A DNA stretch of 64,000 nt, taken from NCBI RefSeq assembly GCF_006171285.1, contig NZ_CP040889.1, forward strand, positions 372,001 through 436,000, read 5' to 3'. The number at the start of each line of letters is the position of its first letter. Position 1 is the first letter of the stretch. This DNA comes from Leclercia adecarboxylata. Its GTDB lineage: Bacteria > Pseudomonadota > Gammaproteobacteria > Enterobacterales > Enterobacteriaceae. Below are positions 1 through 9,345 of the stretch, piece after piece. Made by a program: the position numbers and the translations under genes. The notes under the pieces are model-generated. The model ran no database searches, was not told the DNA's origin, and saw nothing but the letters and a program-made list of their open reading frames with translations.

Positions 1-449
1 AAGGTACCGACGCGCGCGCGCGGATCGATATCAATATCCAGTTCATCAAAAATAGCTTTGGTGTCGCGATACATTTTGTCCTGATCGACAAATACGCCTT
101 TGGTCGGATAACGACCCAGCCACATATTGTCCATAACAGAACGCTGAAGTACCAGGTTAAGCTCCTGGTGAACCATCGAAATACCGTTTTCCAGTGCCTC
201 TTTGGCGGAATGGAAATCGATCTCTTTCCCCTGAAAAAGAATGCTGCCAGAATCTTTTTGATAGATCCCAAATAAGCATTTCAATAACGTTGATTTACCC
301 GCACCGTTCTCCCCCATTAATGCATGAATGGAGTGAGGCCGTACTTTTAAATTAACATTATCCAGTGCTTTAACACCGGGAAAAGACTTGTTGATACCGC
401 TCATTTCCAACAAGAATCCACCGGACGACTGAGTCGTTGTGCTGACCAT
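1..449 (-). CDS. mglA: Galactose/methyl-galactoside ABC importer, ATPase subunit MglA (3' part outside window)
   Basis: ATPase that powers the MglBAC importer for galactose and methyl-beta-galactoside at the inner membrane. Only the first 149 or so residues are present; the gene runs off the left edge. The Walker A motif GENGAGKS lies at residues 46-53 and the Q-loop region with VHQELNL follows. The ATG at 449-447 is about 70 bp downstream of mglB on the same strand, as in the E. coli mglBAC operon. The family normally has two tandem ABC domains in about 506 residues; only the first half of domain one can be checked here. Confidence 0.95.
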   Translation of the reverse strand, partial: MVSTTTQSSGGFLLEMSGINKSFPGVKALDNVNLKVRPHSIHALMGENGAGKSTLLKCLFGIYQKDSGSILFQGKEIDFHSAKEALENGISMVHQELNLVLQRSVMDNMWLGRYPTKGVFVDQDKMYRDTKAIFDELDIDIDPRARVGT

Positions 450-520
450 AATTATACCTTCTCGGCCTCGCGTCGCGTGATAAAAGGGCGCAGAAACTGC
501 GCCCAGTGGAATGCAATAAC

Positions 521-1519
521 TTATTTACCGGTGAACTGCGCCAGGTTTTCCTGATCTACGCCAACGTACGGTACGCGAACAACTTTATTCTCGATTTTCC
601 AGTTAGTACCGTCAGCAGCGCCTTTGCCTTCTGCCAGGTTTTTCGCCAGATCGAAGGTGGCTTTCGCCTGGTTGTTAGCATCGTTCAGCACGGTACCGGC
701 CATTGCGCCAGATTTAACCAGAGCCAGCGCTTCAGGCAGGGCATCCACACCAAATACCGGGATAGAAGATTTGTTATGTGCTTTCAGTGCTTCTACCGCA
801 CCCATTGCCATCGCATCGTTGTTTGCGATAACCACTTCAATTTTGTTAGCGTTAGGACCGGACAGCCATGCGTCCATCTTGTCTTTCGCCTGAGCGGTAT
901 CCCACATTGCGGTATCTAATGCCAGCTGCTGGGTTTTCAGACCCTTCTCGTTCAGCTCTTTGATAACGTAGGTGGTACGTGCTTCAGCGTCCGGGTGGCC
1001 CGGTTCGCCTTTCAGCAGTACGAACTGAACCTGACCATCTTTGTTCAGATCCCAGTTCGGGTTAGCCGCCCAGTGTTTAGCAATCAGGTCGCCCTGAATA
1101 ATGCCGGATTCTTTGGAGTCGGTACCGACGTAGAACGCTTTGTCGTAGCTATCCAGCGCTTTACGGGAAGGTTCTTTGTTGAAGAATACCACAGGCACGT
1201 TCTGACCACGTGCTTTCTCGATAACGGTACCTGCAGCAGCCGGGTCAACCAGGTTGATTGCCAGTGCTTTCACGCCTTTCGCCAGCAGAACGTCGATCTG
1301 GTCGTTCTGTTTGGACTGGTCATTCTGGGAGTCATTCATCAGCAGCTGAACGTCTGGCGCACCTTTGCCTTCTTTCTCGATTGCCTTACGCACAACAGAC
1401 ATAAAGTTGTCGTCATACTTATAGATAGTCACACCAATACGGCTATCTGCAGCGTGCGCGGCGGCACCGAAAAACATGCTTGCCATAAGAGCAGACAGAG
1501 TCAACACCTTCTTATTCAT
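521..1519 (-). CDS. mglB: Periplasmic D-galactose/D-glucose-binding protein MglB
   Basis: Periplasmic receptor that binds galactose or glucose, feeds the MglA/MglC importer and signals to the Trg chemoreceptor. The 332 residues match the E. coli length. A 23-residue signal peptide ends at AAAHA, and the mature protein starts [17 protein letters not shown]. The ATG at 1519 was chosen over an upstream in-frame ATG at 1573 because it has a GGAG ribosome site and makes the signal peptide begin MNKKVL. It is the first gene of mglBAC and is controlled from the CRP/GalS promoter at about 1730-1800. Confidence 0.97.
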   Translation of the reverse strand: MNKKVLTLSALMASMFFGAAAHAADSRIGVTIYKYDDNFMSVVRKAIEKEGKGAPDVQLLMNDSQNDQSKQNDQIDVLLAKGVKALAINLVDPAAAGTVIEKARGQNVPVVFFNKEPSRKALDSYDKAFYVGTDSKESGIIQGDLIAKHWAANPNWDLNKDGQVQFVLLKGEPGHPDAEARTTYVIKELNEKGLKTQQLALDTAMWDTAQAKDKMDAWLSGPNANKIEVVIANNDAMAMGAVEALKAHNKSSIPVFGVDALPEALALVKSGAMAGTVLNDANNQAKATFDLAKNLAEGKGAADGTNWKIENKVVRVPYVGVDQENLAQFTGK

Positions 1520-1737
1520 GATATCTCCGATTTTTATGCAGGGTAGTTCGTGTGAATAAGGCTCGGCGGGCACATGTTAAAGAAACGTTGCTGCCGGCCG
1601 AAGTCCACTTATAAAATTTCTATCTTCCTTGGTCGGTAACGCTCCAGAATGCGTTTTTTTGGTTGTTTAACGTACCTTGGCTATAGTCAAAGTGATTAAT
1701 CACCGTTACATAGCGTTTCAGTTGCTAAAACGCTGAC

Positions 1738-1743
1738 ATCATA
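1738..1743 (-). promoter_or_regulatory. mglB promoter -10 element
   Basis: On the minus strand this reads TATGAT, one base from consensus. It predicts a start near 1731, which places the CRP site at about -41.5, a class II geometry. There is no good -35 box, as expected for a CRP-dependent promoter. The predicted mglB leader is about 210 nt. Confidence 0.7.
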
Positions 1744-1764
1744 GACAGCGCATTGTTAAGTTAC

Positions 1765-1780
1765 TGTGAATTTACTCACA
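1765..1780. promoter_or_regulatory. CRP-binding site of the mgl promoter
   Basis: TGTGA-N6-TCACA, with both half sites perfect. The centre at 1772.5 is 41-42 bp from the predicted mglB start. Confidence 0.85.
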
Positions 1781-1782
1781 AA

Positions 1783-1799
1783 TTGAAAACGGTTACATC
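1783..1799. promoter_or_regulatory. GalR/GalS operator upstream of mglB
   Basis: The top strand reads TGAAAACGGTTACATCA, so the reverse strand is TGTAACCGTTTTCA, a classic gal-type operator. It directly abuts the CRP site. The same core recurs upstream of galS at about 2943-2960. Confidence 0.8.
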
Positions 1800-1810
1800 A
1801 CGACGAATTA

Positions 1811-2833
1811 TTAGTTAGTGATCGGCACCACAATTTGCCGTATGGCAACCGAGTGGCGACGCACTAAAGTCGGCATGAAACAGTGTGTTGCATTGATATC
1901 CAGCTTGCCGGCAGCCCCCTGTAACGCCAGCTCCGTGGCCAGGCGCGCCATAGAGGCGATCGGGTAGCGAACCGTCGTCAGCTGAGGGTCCGTGTAACGG
2001 GCAATCGGGATATCATCGAAACCAATCAATGACAGATGCTGTGGCACCGCAATGCCGTTATCTTTCAGCGCGGTGAGCGCCCCCGCGGCCATACTGTCGT
2101 TATAGGCAAAGACGGCGGTCAGCTGCAGGTTACGCCCGAGCAGTTCCACCATCGCCGCTTCCCCGCCCTGCATGTCCGGCGCGCCGGTACCGATCCAGCT
2201 TTCCGATGCCGTAATGCCCTGTTCCAGCATGGCTTTCTGCCAGCCTTCCCGGCGCATGTCGTCATCCTCAATGCGGTGGCTGGAGGCCAGATAGCCGATG
2301 CGCTGATGGCCGTTGTTCATCAGCATCCGCGTCGCCATCATCGCGCCGCTGACGTTATCAAGGCAGACGCAGCGATGGGCGTAGCCAGGGACGATTCGGT
2401 TAATCAGTACCATGCCGGGGATCTGCTCCATCAGCGCGGAAAGCTCTTCATCGCTTAACGCTTTTGAGTGCACAATCAGGGCGTTACAGCGCTGGCGAAT
2501 CAACACCTCAATGGCGTTACGCTCTTTTTCCGCCTCGTGATAGCTGTTGCCGATCAGCACGTATTTATTGTGCTCCTGGGCGACCATATCCACGGCTTTC
2601 ACCAGCGCGCCAAAGAATGCATCCGACACATCCATCACCACTACGCCGATGGTGTCGCTGACCTGCGTTGCCAGCGCCTGGGCGTTCGCGTTTGGCCGGT
2701 AGCCCAGCGCCGTGACGGCTTTCATCACGCACTCCCGTGTCTCCGGACTGACCAGCGCGCTATTGTTAAGAACCCGGGAAACGGTGGCGACAGAAACGCC
2801 CGCCTGACGCGCGACGTCACGAATGGTGATCAT
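1811..2833 (-). CDS. galS: HTH-type galactose isorepressor GalS
   Basis: LacI-family repressor that controls mglBAC and itself and is released by galactose. A LacI helix-turn-helix occupies residues 1-26 ([23 protein letters not shown]). The periplasmic-binding-protein-like sensor follows and ends in [22 protein letters not shown], diagnostic of GalR/GalS. The 340 residues are close to E. coli GalS (346). The start at MITIRD is used rather than the GTG-initiated MVN three codons upstream, by homology. It lies just upstream of mglB on the same strand, the arrangement that separates galS from galR. Confidence 0.95.
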   Translation of the reverse strand: MITIRDVARQAGVSVATVSRVLNNSALVSPETRECVMKAVTALGYRPNANAQALATQVSDTIGVVVMDVSDAFFGALVKAVDMVAQEHNKYVLIGNSYHEAEKERNAIEVLIRQRCNALIVHSKALSDEELSALMEQIPGMVLINRIVPGYAHRCVCLDNVSGAMMATRMLMNNGHQRIGYLASSHRIEDDDMRREGWQKAMLEQGITASESWIGTGAPDMQGGEAAMVELLGRNLQLTAVFAYNDSMAAGALTALKDNGIAVPQHLSLIGFDDIPIARYTDPQLTTVRYPIASMARLATELALQGAAGKLDINATHCFMPTLVRRHSVAIRQIVVPITN

Positions 2834-2940
2834 ATTCACCACCCTTATTTAGATTGCAGCAACTCACAGACACCCCCTGTGTTTAGCAAGGTGACTATTC
2901 TGGCAGCGAGAAGAGGAGGACTACGTGAAGAAGGTCACAA

Positions 2941-2960
2941 GGATGAAAACGGTTACATCC
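2941..2960. promoter_or_regulatory. GalR/GalS operator upstream of galS
   Basis: The core TGAAAACGGTTACATC is identical to the operator at mglB and lies about 110 bp upstream of the galS start. It supports galS autoregulation. It lies between galS and the 3' end of yeiB. Confidence 0.75.
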
Positions 2961-2988
2961 GTTTTGTTAATGATTGTGATCCAGATCG

Positions 2989-4146
2989 TTATCCGGATGT
3001 ATTACTTGATGAAACCCCTGACGCACGTGCTGTCAATTGTCGCCACAGCCACTCCAGCGGCCCCTGACGGAAATGACGCAGCCAGAGAACCGAGAAACTA
3101 ATATTCACCAGCCAGATGGGCAGAACAAAGCCGAGCAGCTGCAGGCGATCGAATTTCATAAATAAGCCGAGGTGATAGAACAGCGTGGTGCAGATCAGCG
3201 TCTGTAAAATATAGTTGCTCAGCGCCATGCGACCGACGCAGGCCACCGCCCCCACCAGCCTGAAACGGCAGAGCTGCGGCCAGTAACCGTACATCAGCGC
3301 GGCATAGCCAATGGTCTGGAACGGGGCGCTCAGCTCGCGCGGCGCCTGCAGCAGGAAGGCGCACCAGCGATAATCCCAGCCCACAGACCACTGGGCGATC
3401 ACCGCCGGAAGGTTGATAGCCAGCCCCACCAGCACCAGCCACATCCCGGTACGCCGGTAATGGCGCTGGCTGAACTCGCCCTTCAGCCAGCCGGTTCGCA
3501 TCAGCGCAGCGCCGATCAGCATCATGCCTGCCAGCTGCCAGCCATACTGCGCCCCGAGGGCCAGCAGCGTATTTCCGATCATATCCGCCCGGTTGCTGAT
3601 GGCCTCCATACCGCCGCCCACCTTCCAGTACTGCTCATACTGCAGATTGGCCGCATCCGGCACCCAGGAGCGATTGGTCGAGCCGCCGGAGATAACGCCC
3701 AGCAGCAGCAAAATGGCCACGCCGATAAGGAACAGCACAACGCCGGTATTGAAGAGATTTTTGACATCATGGGCGTCGCGGATGATGCGCCAGCAGATCA
3801 GCCCCACCAGTCCGTAGGCCAGCAGAATGTCGCCATCCCAGAACAGCAGCCCATGAATAAAGCCAAACAGCACCAGCAGGGAGAGCCGGGCCTGGATCCA
3901 GCGTTTACCACGTTTCAGTAATAGCTGAAGGCCTGCCCCGAACAGTAGCGCAAACAGGGTGAGGAATTTGACCTGAGCGAAGAGATCCAGCATAGCCCAT
4001 GTCCAGGCGTCGCTGAGGGTGATATCGCCATACCAGGCGGGATTGAGGTAAGCGGCTTTCGGCAAACCGAAGCCGCTTATATTCAGCAGCAGGATACCCA
4101 GAATAGCGACGCCACGAACGAAATCCAGCGTGACATTTCTTTCCAT
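2989..4146 (-). CDS. yeiB: YeiB, multi-pass inner-membrane protein (DUF418/DUF405 type)
   Basis: Predicted integral membrane protein of 385 residues, the same length as E. coli YeiB, beginning MERNVTLDFVRGVAILGILLLN. The N-terminal LDFVRGVAILGI motif is typical of the acyltransferase-3/DUF418 superfamily, and about ten hydrophobic segments follow. The biochemical role is not established. It follows folE by 17 bp on the same strand and precedes galS, as in E. coli. Confidence 0.9.
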   Translation of the reverse strand: MERNVTLDFVRGVAILGILLLNISGFGLPKAAYLNPAWYGDITLSDAWTWAMLDLFAQVKFLTLFALLFGAGLQLLLKRGKRWIQARLSLLVLFGFIHGLLFWDGDILLAYGLVGLICWRIIRDAHDVKNLFNTGVVLFLIGVAILLLLGVISGGSTNRSWVPDAANLQYEQYWKVGGGMEAISNRADMIGNTLLALGAQYGWQLAGMMLIGAALMRTGWLKGEFSQRHYRRTGMWLVLVGLAINLPAVIAQWSVGWDYRWCAFLLQAPRELSAPFQTIGYAALMYGYWPQLCRFRLVGAVACVGRMALSNYILQTLICTTLFYHLGLFMKFDRLQLLGFVLPIWLVNISFSVLWLRHFRQGPLEWLWRQLTARASGVSSSNTSG

Positions 4147-4163
4147 GTACCCTGCCCTGACGA

Positions 4164-4832
4164 TCAGTTGTGGTGACGTACGGCGCGCAGGAACTCCTGG
4201 CGGGTATTCTGGCTCGATTTGAACAGACCGCCCAGCGAGGTGGTGGTGGTGGCGCTGGTCGCATCACGAATACCGCGCGCTTTCACGCAGTAATGCACCG
4301 CATCAATCGATACCGCCACGTTGTTAGTGCCAAGCAGCGTTTGCAGCGCGATAAGGATCTGCTGGGTTAAACGCTCCTGCACCTGCGGACGCTGAGCAAA
4401 GAACTGCACGATACGGTTAATCTTCGACAGACCAATCACCGCATCTTTCGGGATGTAGGCCACGGTCGCTTTACCGTCGATAGTCACGAAATGGTGTTCA
4501 CAGGTGCTGGTCAGGGTGATATCACGCACGGTCACCATCTCATCGACCTTCATCTTGTTTTCGATGACGGTGATTTTCGGGAAGTTAGCGTAATCCAGCC
4601 CGGAGAAAATCTCATCGACATACATTTTGGCGATGCGACGCGGGGTCTCCATCAGACTGTCATCACTCAAATCGAGATTGAGCAGCTGCATGATTTCGGT
4701 CATGTGTCCGGAAATAAGACGTTTACGCGTTTCGTTGTCCAGATCCTGAACCGGTGGACGCAGCGGGGTTTCGAGACCGTGTGCGACCAGCGCTTCGTGG
4801 ACGAGTGCTGCTTCTTTACTCATTGATGACAT
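4164..4832 (-). CDS. folE: GTP cyclohydrolase I (folate biosynthesis)
   Basis: Converts GTP to 7,8-dihydroneopterin triphosphate, the first step of tetrahydrofolate synthesis, as a cytosolic homodecamer. The 222 residues equal the E. coli length. Zinc/substrate motifs are visible: TSTCEHHF near residue 110 and [19 protein letters not shown] near 180. The ATG at 4832 has a GGAG site seven bases upstream; a second ATG three codons in is less well placed. Co-directional with yeiB. Confidence 0.97.
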   Translation of the reverse strand: MSSMSKEAALVHEALVAHGLETPLRPPVQDLDNETRKRLISGHMTEIMQLLNLDLSDDSLMETPRRIAKMYVDEIFSGLDYANFPKITVIENKMKVDEMVTVRDITLTSTCEHHFVTIDGKATVAYIPKDAVIGLSKINRIVQFFAQRPQVQERLTQQILIALQTLLGTNNVAVSIDAVHYCVKARGIRDATSATTTTSLGGLFKSSQNTRQEFLRAVRHHN

Positions 4833-4949
4833 TCTTTTCTCCTGCAGGTGCGGTGCTCTTCTGCCCTCCGTGGGGCAAAATGTGCACTCATTGTGCGTGA
4901 GGCGGCGAGCATAATCCAGTATTCACCGCGATAATTATTCCAATTGCCG

Positions 4950-6083
4950 TTACCTTTCAACCTGACGCTGCCAGACCAGTCCGCCCGCAATAAACAATGC
5001 GATACCGGCAAGGCCCAGCACGGGCTCAAGCTGATGGGTAAGCCAGCTCGACAGTGCCGAGGTCATCGGGCCAATCAGCTGCCCGACCGCATAGCCGGTG
5101 GTGAGTAAACCGGCCATGTAACGCGTATGATTCGGCGCCAGCTCGCGCCCGTAGAGTAACGAGAGCTGCACCGCACACAAAAATCCGCCACCGACCAGCA
5201 GTGCACCGGTCACCAGACCGGCCATACCCGGCATCAGCCAGGCGGCAATCACCCCCACCGCCTGCAACCAGAGCACCACCGCCAGCCGACGATGGCTGGT
5301 AGAGACGTGGCGCAGAGCGATACTCAGGGCAATCCCCAGCATCGAGGCAAACCCGAACACCGGCCAGACAAACTGGGCAAAGGCGCTACCGGGAAAGCGC
5401 AACGCCGCCATTTGCGACAGAAACGTCGCCGGGAGAATGTAACCAAACCCGGCGAGGCTGTAGCTCCAGACCAGACGACGCAAATCCCGGGTCAGGGTCA
5501 GCGGCTCCGGCGTGGTGCCCGGGCGATGCAGATGCCCGGTACGCGGCAGGTAACGCGCCACCAGCGCGACGAGCACCAGCGCCAGCAGGCCGTAAATTTG
5601 CCAGGCGGCGCTGGCCGACAGCGCCTGGGCCTGGATCCACACCGCCAGCAGACCGCTTATCGCAATGCCCGCCCCTGGCCCGGCAAACACCGCGGCACTC
5701 AGGCCCGGCTTGCCGAAATGGGCCAGCCGTTCGTTGGTCCAGGCGGCGATAAGCACCATCGACCAGCCGCTCATGCAGCCAATCACAAAGCGCAGCAGGC
5801 CATGAACAATGGCGTTATCCGCCACGGCGGAAAGCAACGTCAGCGCCACCGCCCCCGTTATGCCCAGCCATAAACGCCCTTCGACAAACCGGTGCGCGCG
5901 CATGGCATCCCACGCCCCCACCAGATAGCCGAGATAGTTCATCGCCGCCACCAGCCCGGCGCTGGTCAGGGTGAGCTCGCCTGCCGCAATCATCAGCGGC
6001 ACCTGCGGGGTAAAGGCAAAGCGCCCTATTCCCATCGCCACCACCAGAACCACAAATCCGCTGAGCGCGATACGCAGCGCCAT
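4950..6083 (-). CDS. YbfB/YjiJ-like MFS transporter
   Basis: Major facilitator protein of 377 residues with about twelve hydrophobic helices. The start ALRIALSGFVVLVVAMGIGRFAFTPQVPLM resembles the YbfB/YjiJ family, whose substrate is unknown. The ATG at 6083 is preferred because the GGAG box at 6089-6092 overlaps the alternative GTG at 6089. It sits between folE and yeiG, which are direct neighbours in E. coli, so it looks inserted (or lost in E. coli). Composition does not stand out from its neighbours. Divergent from yeiG. Confidence 0.8.
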   Translation of the reverse strand: MALRIALSGFVVLVVAMGIGRFAFTPQVPLMIAAGELTLTSAGLVAAMNYLGYLVGAWDAMRAHRFVEGRLWLGITGAVALTLLSAVADNAIVHGLLRFVIGCMSGWSMVLIAAWTNERLAHFGKPGLSAAVFAGPGAGIAISGLLAVWIQAQALSASAAWQIYGLLALVLVALVARYLPRTGHLHRPGTTPEPLTLTRDLRRLVWSYSLAGFGYILPATFLSQMAALRFPGSAFAQFVWPVFGFASMLGIALSIALRHVSTSHRRLAVVLWLQAVGVIAAWLMPGMAGLVTGALLVGGGFLCAVQLSLLYGRELAPNHTRYMAGLLTTGYAVGQLIGPMTSALSSWLTHQLEPVLGLAGIALFIAGGLVWQRQVER

Positions 6084-6223
6084 GACCACTCCAGTTGTTA
6101 AAGTTTCGTAAATTCATGATGCAGGATATGACGTCAATGCGGAAGTGAAAGTTACTCACACGTAACTGAATTATCTGTATTATGGCTTTCATACCCAATA
6201 TCCTCTTCCTTAAGGAGCCCTGC

Positions 6224-7060
6224 ATGGAACTGCTCGAAGAGCACCACTGTTTTGAAGGCCGACAGCAGCGCTGGCGTCATGACTCCAGGGTGCTGAACTG
6301 CGCGATGACGTTCAGCATTTTTCTTCCTCCGGTGAGCGGCAACGCAAAACCACCGGTGCTGTACTGGCTCTCCGGCCTGACCTGCAATGACGAAAATTTC
6401 ACCACCAAAGCGGGTGCCCAGCGCGTGGCGGCGGAACTGGGGATCGCCCTGGTGATGCCGGACACCAGCCCGCGCGGTGACGACGTGGCGGACGATGCCG
6501 GATACGACCTCGGTAAAGGTGCCGGTTTCTACCTGAACGCCACCCAGGCGCCGTGGGCGCAGCATTACCGCATGTACGATTACCTGCGCGACGAGCTGCC
6601 GGCGCTGATTCAGGCGGAGTTTGCGGTATCGGATCGCAGTGCGATCAGCGGTCATTCGATGGGCGGTCACGGTGCGCTGGTGATGGCGCTCATAAACCCG
6701 GGTAAATATGTCAGCGTGTCGGCCTTTGCGCCGATCGTCAACCCGACCCAGGTGCCCTGGGGACAGAAAGCGTTCACGGCTTATCTGGGTGAAGATTCGG
6801 CGACCTGGCAGGCGTGGGACAGCTGCGCATTGATGCTGGCAAGCCAGCCGGAACAGGCGATCCCGACGCTTATCGATCAGGGTGATGCCGATCAGTTCCT
6901 CGCGACCCAGTTACAACCGGCAGTGCTGGCAGAAGCCGCGCGCCAGAAGGACTGGCCGCTGACGCTTCGCATCCAGCCGGGGTACGATCACAGCTATTAT
7001 TTCATTGCGTCCTTTATTGAAGATCATCTGCGCTTCCATGCGCAGCAGTTGTTGAAGTAA
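6224..7060 (+). CDS. yeiG: S-formylglutathione hydrolase YeiG
   Basis: Hydrolyses S-formylglutathione to formate and glutathione, the last step of glutathione-dependent formaldehyde detoxification. It is an esterase-D alpha/beta hydrolase of 278 residues, the same length as E. coli YeiG. The nucleophile elbow [10 protein letters not shown] lies near residue 145, and the C-terminal [16 protein letters not shown] carries the catalytic His. TAAGGAG at 6211-6217 fixes the ATG at 6224 over an in-frame ATG at 6182. No formaldehyde dehydrogenase gene is adjacent. Confidence 0.94.
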   Translation: MELLEEHHCFEGRQQRWRHDSRVLNCAMTFSIFLPPVSGNAKPPVLYWLSGLTCNDENFTTKAGAQRVAAELGIALVMPDTSPRGDDVADDAGYDLGKGAGFYLNATQAPWAQHYRMYDYLRDELPALIQAEFAVSDRSAISGHSMGGHGALVMALINPGKYVSVSAFAPIVNPTQVPWGQKAFTAYLGEDSATWQAWDSCALMLASQPEQAIPTLIDQGDADQFLATQLQPAVLAEAARQKDWPLTLRIQPGYDHSYYFIASFIEDHLRFHAQQLLK

Positions 7061-7072
7061 GTGCCCGCCTCC

Positions 7073-7151
7073 TGCCCGGTGGCGCTACGCTTACCGGGCC
7101 TACAAAAGACCGCACCAGCCCGTAGGCCGGGCAAGCGCAGCGCCGCCCGGC
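7073..7151. repeat. Pair of REP elements (BIME) between yeiG and cirA
   Basis: Two REP-type stem-loops in opposite orientation: CCCGGTGGCGCTACGC..CCGGGCCTAC at 7073-7103 and GTAGGCCGGGC..GCCGCCCGGC at 7122-7151. They fill the space between two convergent genes, a common enterobacterial location. The same family recurs at 24861-24964. Confidence 0.85.
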
Positions 7152-7161
7152 GTTTCCATCA

Positions 7162-9132
7162 TCAGAACTGGTAATCCACCGCCATAAAGTAACGACGTCC
7201 TTCTTCGGTGTAGCTGTAGTCGTCGCGGCTGAGATCTTTATCCAGCAGGTTCATGACGCCCGCACGCAGCTTAACGTTTTTGGTTGCCTGCCATGCGCCA
7301 CCGGTGTTCCACACCACGTAACCGCCCGGTGTTGCTGCGCCGTCGGTCAGGGCGCGTTTCTCGCCGGTATAGTTCCCCTGCACGTAGAAGGACCATGCCT
7401 GCGTTGCCTGCCAGTCAAGGGTTCCGTTCGCGGTATGGAACGGCAGCTCGGAGAGCGGCTTGTTCTCGCCATTGCTGATATCACGCCCGTCGTTATAGGT
7501 GTAATTCAGCGTCATGCGCCAGTCTTCGGCAATCGGGAACTTCACCTCCGTCTCCACCCCGCGGATACGCGCTTTGTTGACGTTGTAATAGCGGAAAATC
7601 GGCTCACCGTCGGCATTCAGCCCGACATAGTTCGGGTAGCCCTGGGCCTGGTTGACGTTGGCGGTACGGCTGATACTGATCCGGTCATCCACGTCGTTCT
7701 GGAAGGTGGTGATGCTGGCCTGAACGCCTTCTAACCATCCTTCTTCGCCGCTGTAGTAGAGACCCAGCTCGACGCTTTCGCTGGTTTCCGGTTTCAGATC
7801 CGGGCTACCGACGATTTCACAGGCACCACGGCAGGAGCCGGTGGTCCAGTCCGGACTCAATTGCAGCAGGGATGGCGCTTTAAATGCCGTTGCCCAGCCG
7901 CCCTTCACCGTGACGGTATCGGTGGCGTTATAGACCAGATAAGCACGCGGGCTCCAGTGGTCGCCGTAGGTTTCGTGGTCATCCATACGCACGCCGGTGG
8001 TCAACGCCAGCGGCTCGAAGATCCGCCATTCGTCTTCCAGGAACAGCGCATACTGGCTGGCCGAGGTATTGCTGCTGGAGCCGCCGGTCAGGTTTACCGG
8101 ATCCTTCAGCTTGTCGTGACGCCATTCGCCACCGAAGGTCAGGAGCTGGTTGATCTCGCCCAGCGGCAGGACATATTTGCCGTCAATGGAGTTGCTTTCG
8201 GACGTAATCGGGTTAGCGTTGCCCGGGTTCTTGTTATCCACTTTCTCGCCGTAGAATTTCAGTTCGCTGTTGCCCACGCCCCAGCGGCCATTATGGCTCA
8301 GGGAGTAGTTCTGGCGCTCCAGGCGGTTTTTGTCCAGCGAGTCGGAATCTCGATCCTGACGGTCGAAACCATACCCGGCGGTGAAATCGTGGTTTTCGTT
8401 CGGGGTCCAGGCAAACTCGACGTTGGCATCGCGACTGGTAAAGCCTTCGATACGTGGGGTTTCGCCGGTGGTGCTGGTAGAGGAGCTCTGCGGATCGTCT
8501 TTATCACGCTGGGATACGCTGCCGAAGGCTTTCAGGCCCAGGACGCCATCCACCAGCGGACCGCTGGTATAGAACTGGCCGCCGTAGGTGTCACCGCGAT
8601 CGCGATGTTCCTGAATGGTGGTATCGGCGGTGAGGGTGCCGGTCCATTTCTGGCCAATTTTTTTGGTGATGATGTTAACCACGCCGCCCAGAGCATCGGA
8701 GCCGTACAGGGAGGACATTGGCCCGCGCACCACTTCGATGCGTTCGATGGCATCGACCGGAACCCAGTTAAGGTCGAAATCGTTATGGCGGAAAACGGCG
8801 TTGCGCGAGTTGACGCGTTTACCGTCAACGAGGATCAGCGTGTAACTGCTGTCCAGCCCGCGAATACTGACGCCCTTACGGTTGTCCCCTTCGTTAGTTA
8901 ACTGCACGCCCGGCACGTCCTGTAACACATCTTTCAGGTTCTGCACTGGCTTACGCTGCAGATCCTGCTGGGTGATGACGCTGATACTGGCGGGGGCATC
9001 CTTCAGGTTTTGCTCGTTGGCCGAGGCGGTCACGACCATAGTGTCGCCAGATTCCGCCGCAACAACCGGCAGCGCCAGGGAAAGAGCAGACGCGCACAGC
9101 CCTCCCCGAACGAAGGGATTCAACCTAAACAT
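7162..9132 (-). CDS. cirA: TonB-dependent catecholate-siderophore and colicin I receptor CirA
   Basis: Outer-membrane 22-strand receptor for linear catecholates, also used by colicins Ia/Ib and by catechol-substituted beta-lactams. The 656 residues are close to E. coli (663). A signal peptide ends near VVAAES and the TonB box DTMVVTA follows. The plug contains [46 protein letters not shown]. The protein ends YFMAVDYQF with the terminal Phe usual for outer-membrane barrels. The ATG at 9132 was chosen by homology over an upstream in-frame ATG at 9189. A Fur box at 9216-9234 implies iron repression. Confidence 0.96.
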   Translation of the reverse strand: MFRLNPFVRGGLCASALSLALPVVAAESGDTMVVTASANEQNLKDAPASISVITQQDLQRKPVQNLKDVLQDVPGVQLTNEGDNRKGVSIRGLDSSYTLILVDGKRVNSRNAVFRHNDFDLNWVPVDAIERIEVVRGPMSSLYGSDALGGVVNIITKKIGQKWTGTLTADTTIQEHRDRGDTYGGQFYTSGPLVDGVLGLKAFGSVSQRDKDDPQSSSTSTTGETPRIEGFTSRDANVEFAWTPNENHDFTAGYGFDRQDRDSDSLDKNRLERQNYSLSHNGRWGVGNSELKFYGEKVDNKNPGNANPITSESNSIDGKYVLPLGEINQLLTFGGEWRHDKLKDPVNLTGGSSSNTSASQYALFLEDEWRIFEPLALTTGVRMDDHETYGDHWSPRAYLVYNATDTVTVKGGWATAFKAPSLLQLSPDWTTGSCRGACEIVGSPDLKPETSESVELGLYYSGEEGWLEGVQASITTFQNDVDDRISISRTANVNQAQGYPNYVGLNADGEPIFRYYNVNKARIRGVETEVKFPIAEDWRMTLNYTYNDGRDISNGENKPLSELPFHTANGTLDWQATQAWSFYVQGNYTGEKRALTDGAATPGGYVVWNTGGAWQATKNVKLRAGVMNLLDKDLSRDDYSYTEEGRRYFMAVDYQF

Positions 9133-9215
9133 TCCATTTCTCCATGAGGTAAACACAGCAAAATCAAATATGTACTGTTCACATTGCATATTTTTATTAA
9201 TATGCTAATGATAAA

Positions 9216-9234
9216 GCAAACGATAACCATTATC
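9216..9234. promoter_or_regulatory. Fur box upstream of cirA
   Basis: Matches 15 of 19 positions of the Fur consensus (GATAATGATAATCATTATC), with the right half GATAACCATTATC nearly perfect. It lies 84 bp upstream of the cirA ATG. A further Fur-like half site, TAATGATAA, at 9206-9214 suggests extended binding. Confidence 0.85.
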
Positions 9235-9301
9235 AATTCAATTGTTAAAAGTTATGTCAAGACTGCATAATGTGGAGAACGGGCTGAACAGAAAACGACA
9301 T

Positions 9302-9328
9302 AAAAAAACCCGCTCGACGGAGCGGGTT
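9302..9328 (-). terminator. Intrinsic terminator of lysP
   Basis: On the minus strand, stem AACCCGCTC/GAGCGGGTT with a CGTC loop is followed by a run of T residues, starting 17 bp past the lysP stop codon. Confidence 0.9.
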
Positions 9329-9345
9329 AAAGAGAGGCGTTGCGA

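Noticed and set aside
7861..8901. Long open frame opposite cirA
   Set aside because: It is the antisense shadow of a strongly conserved gene and has no start signal or recognisable product.
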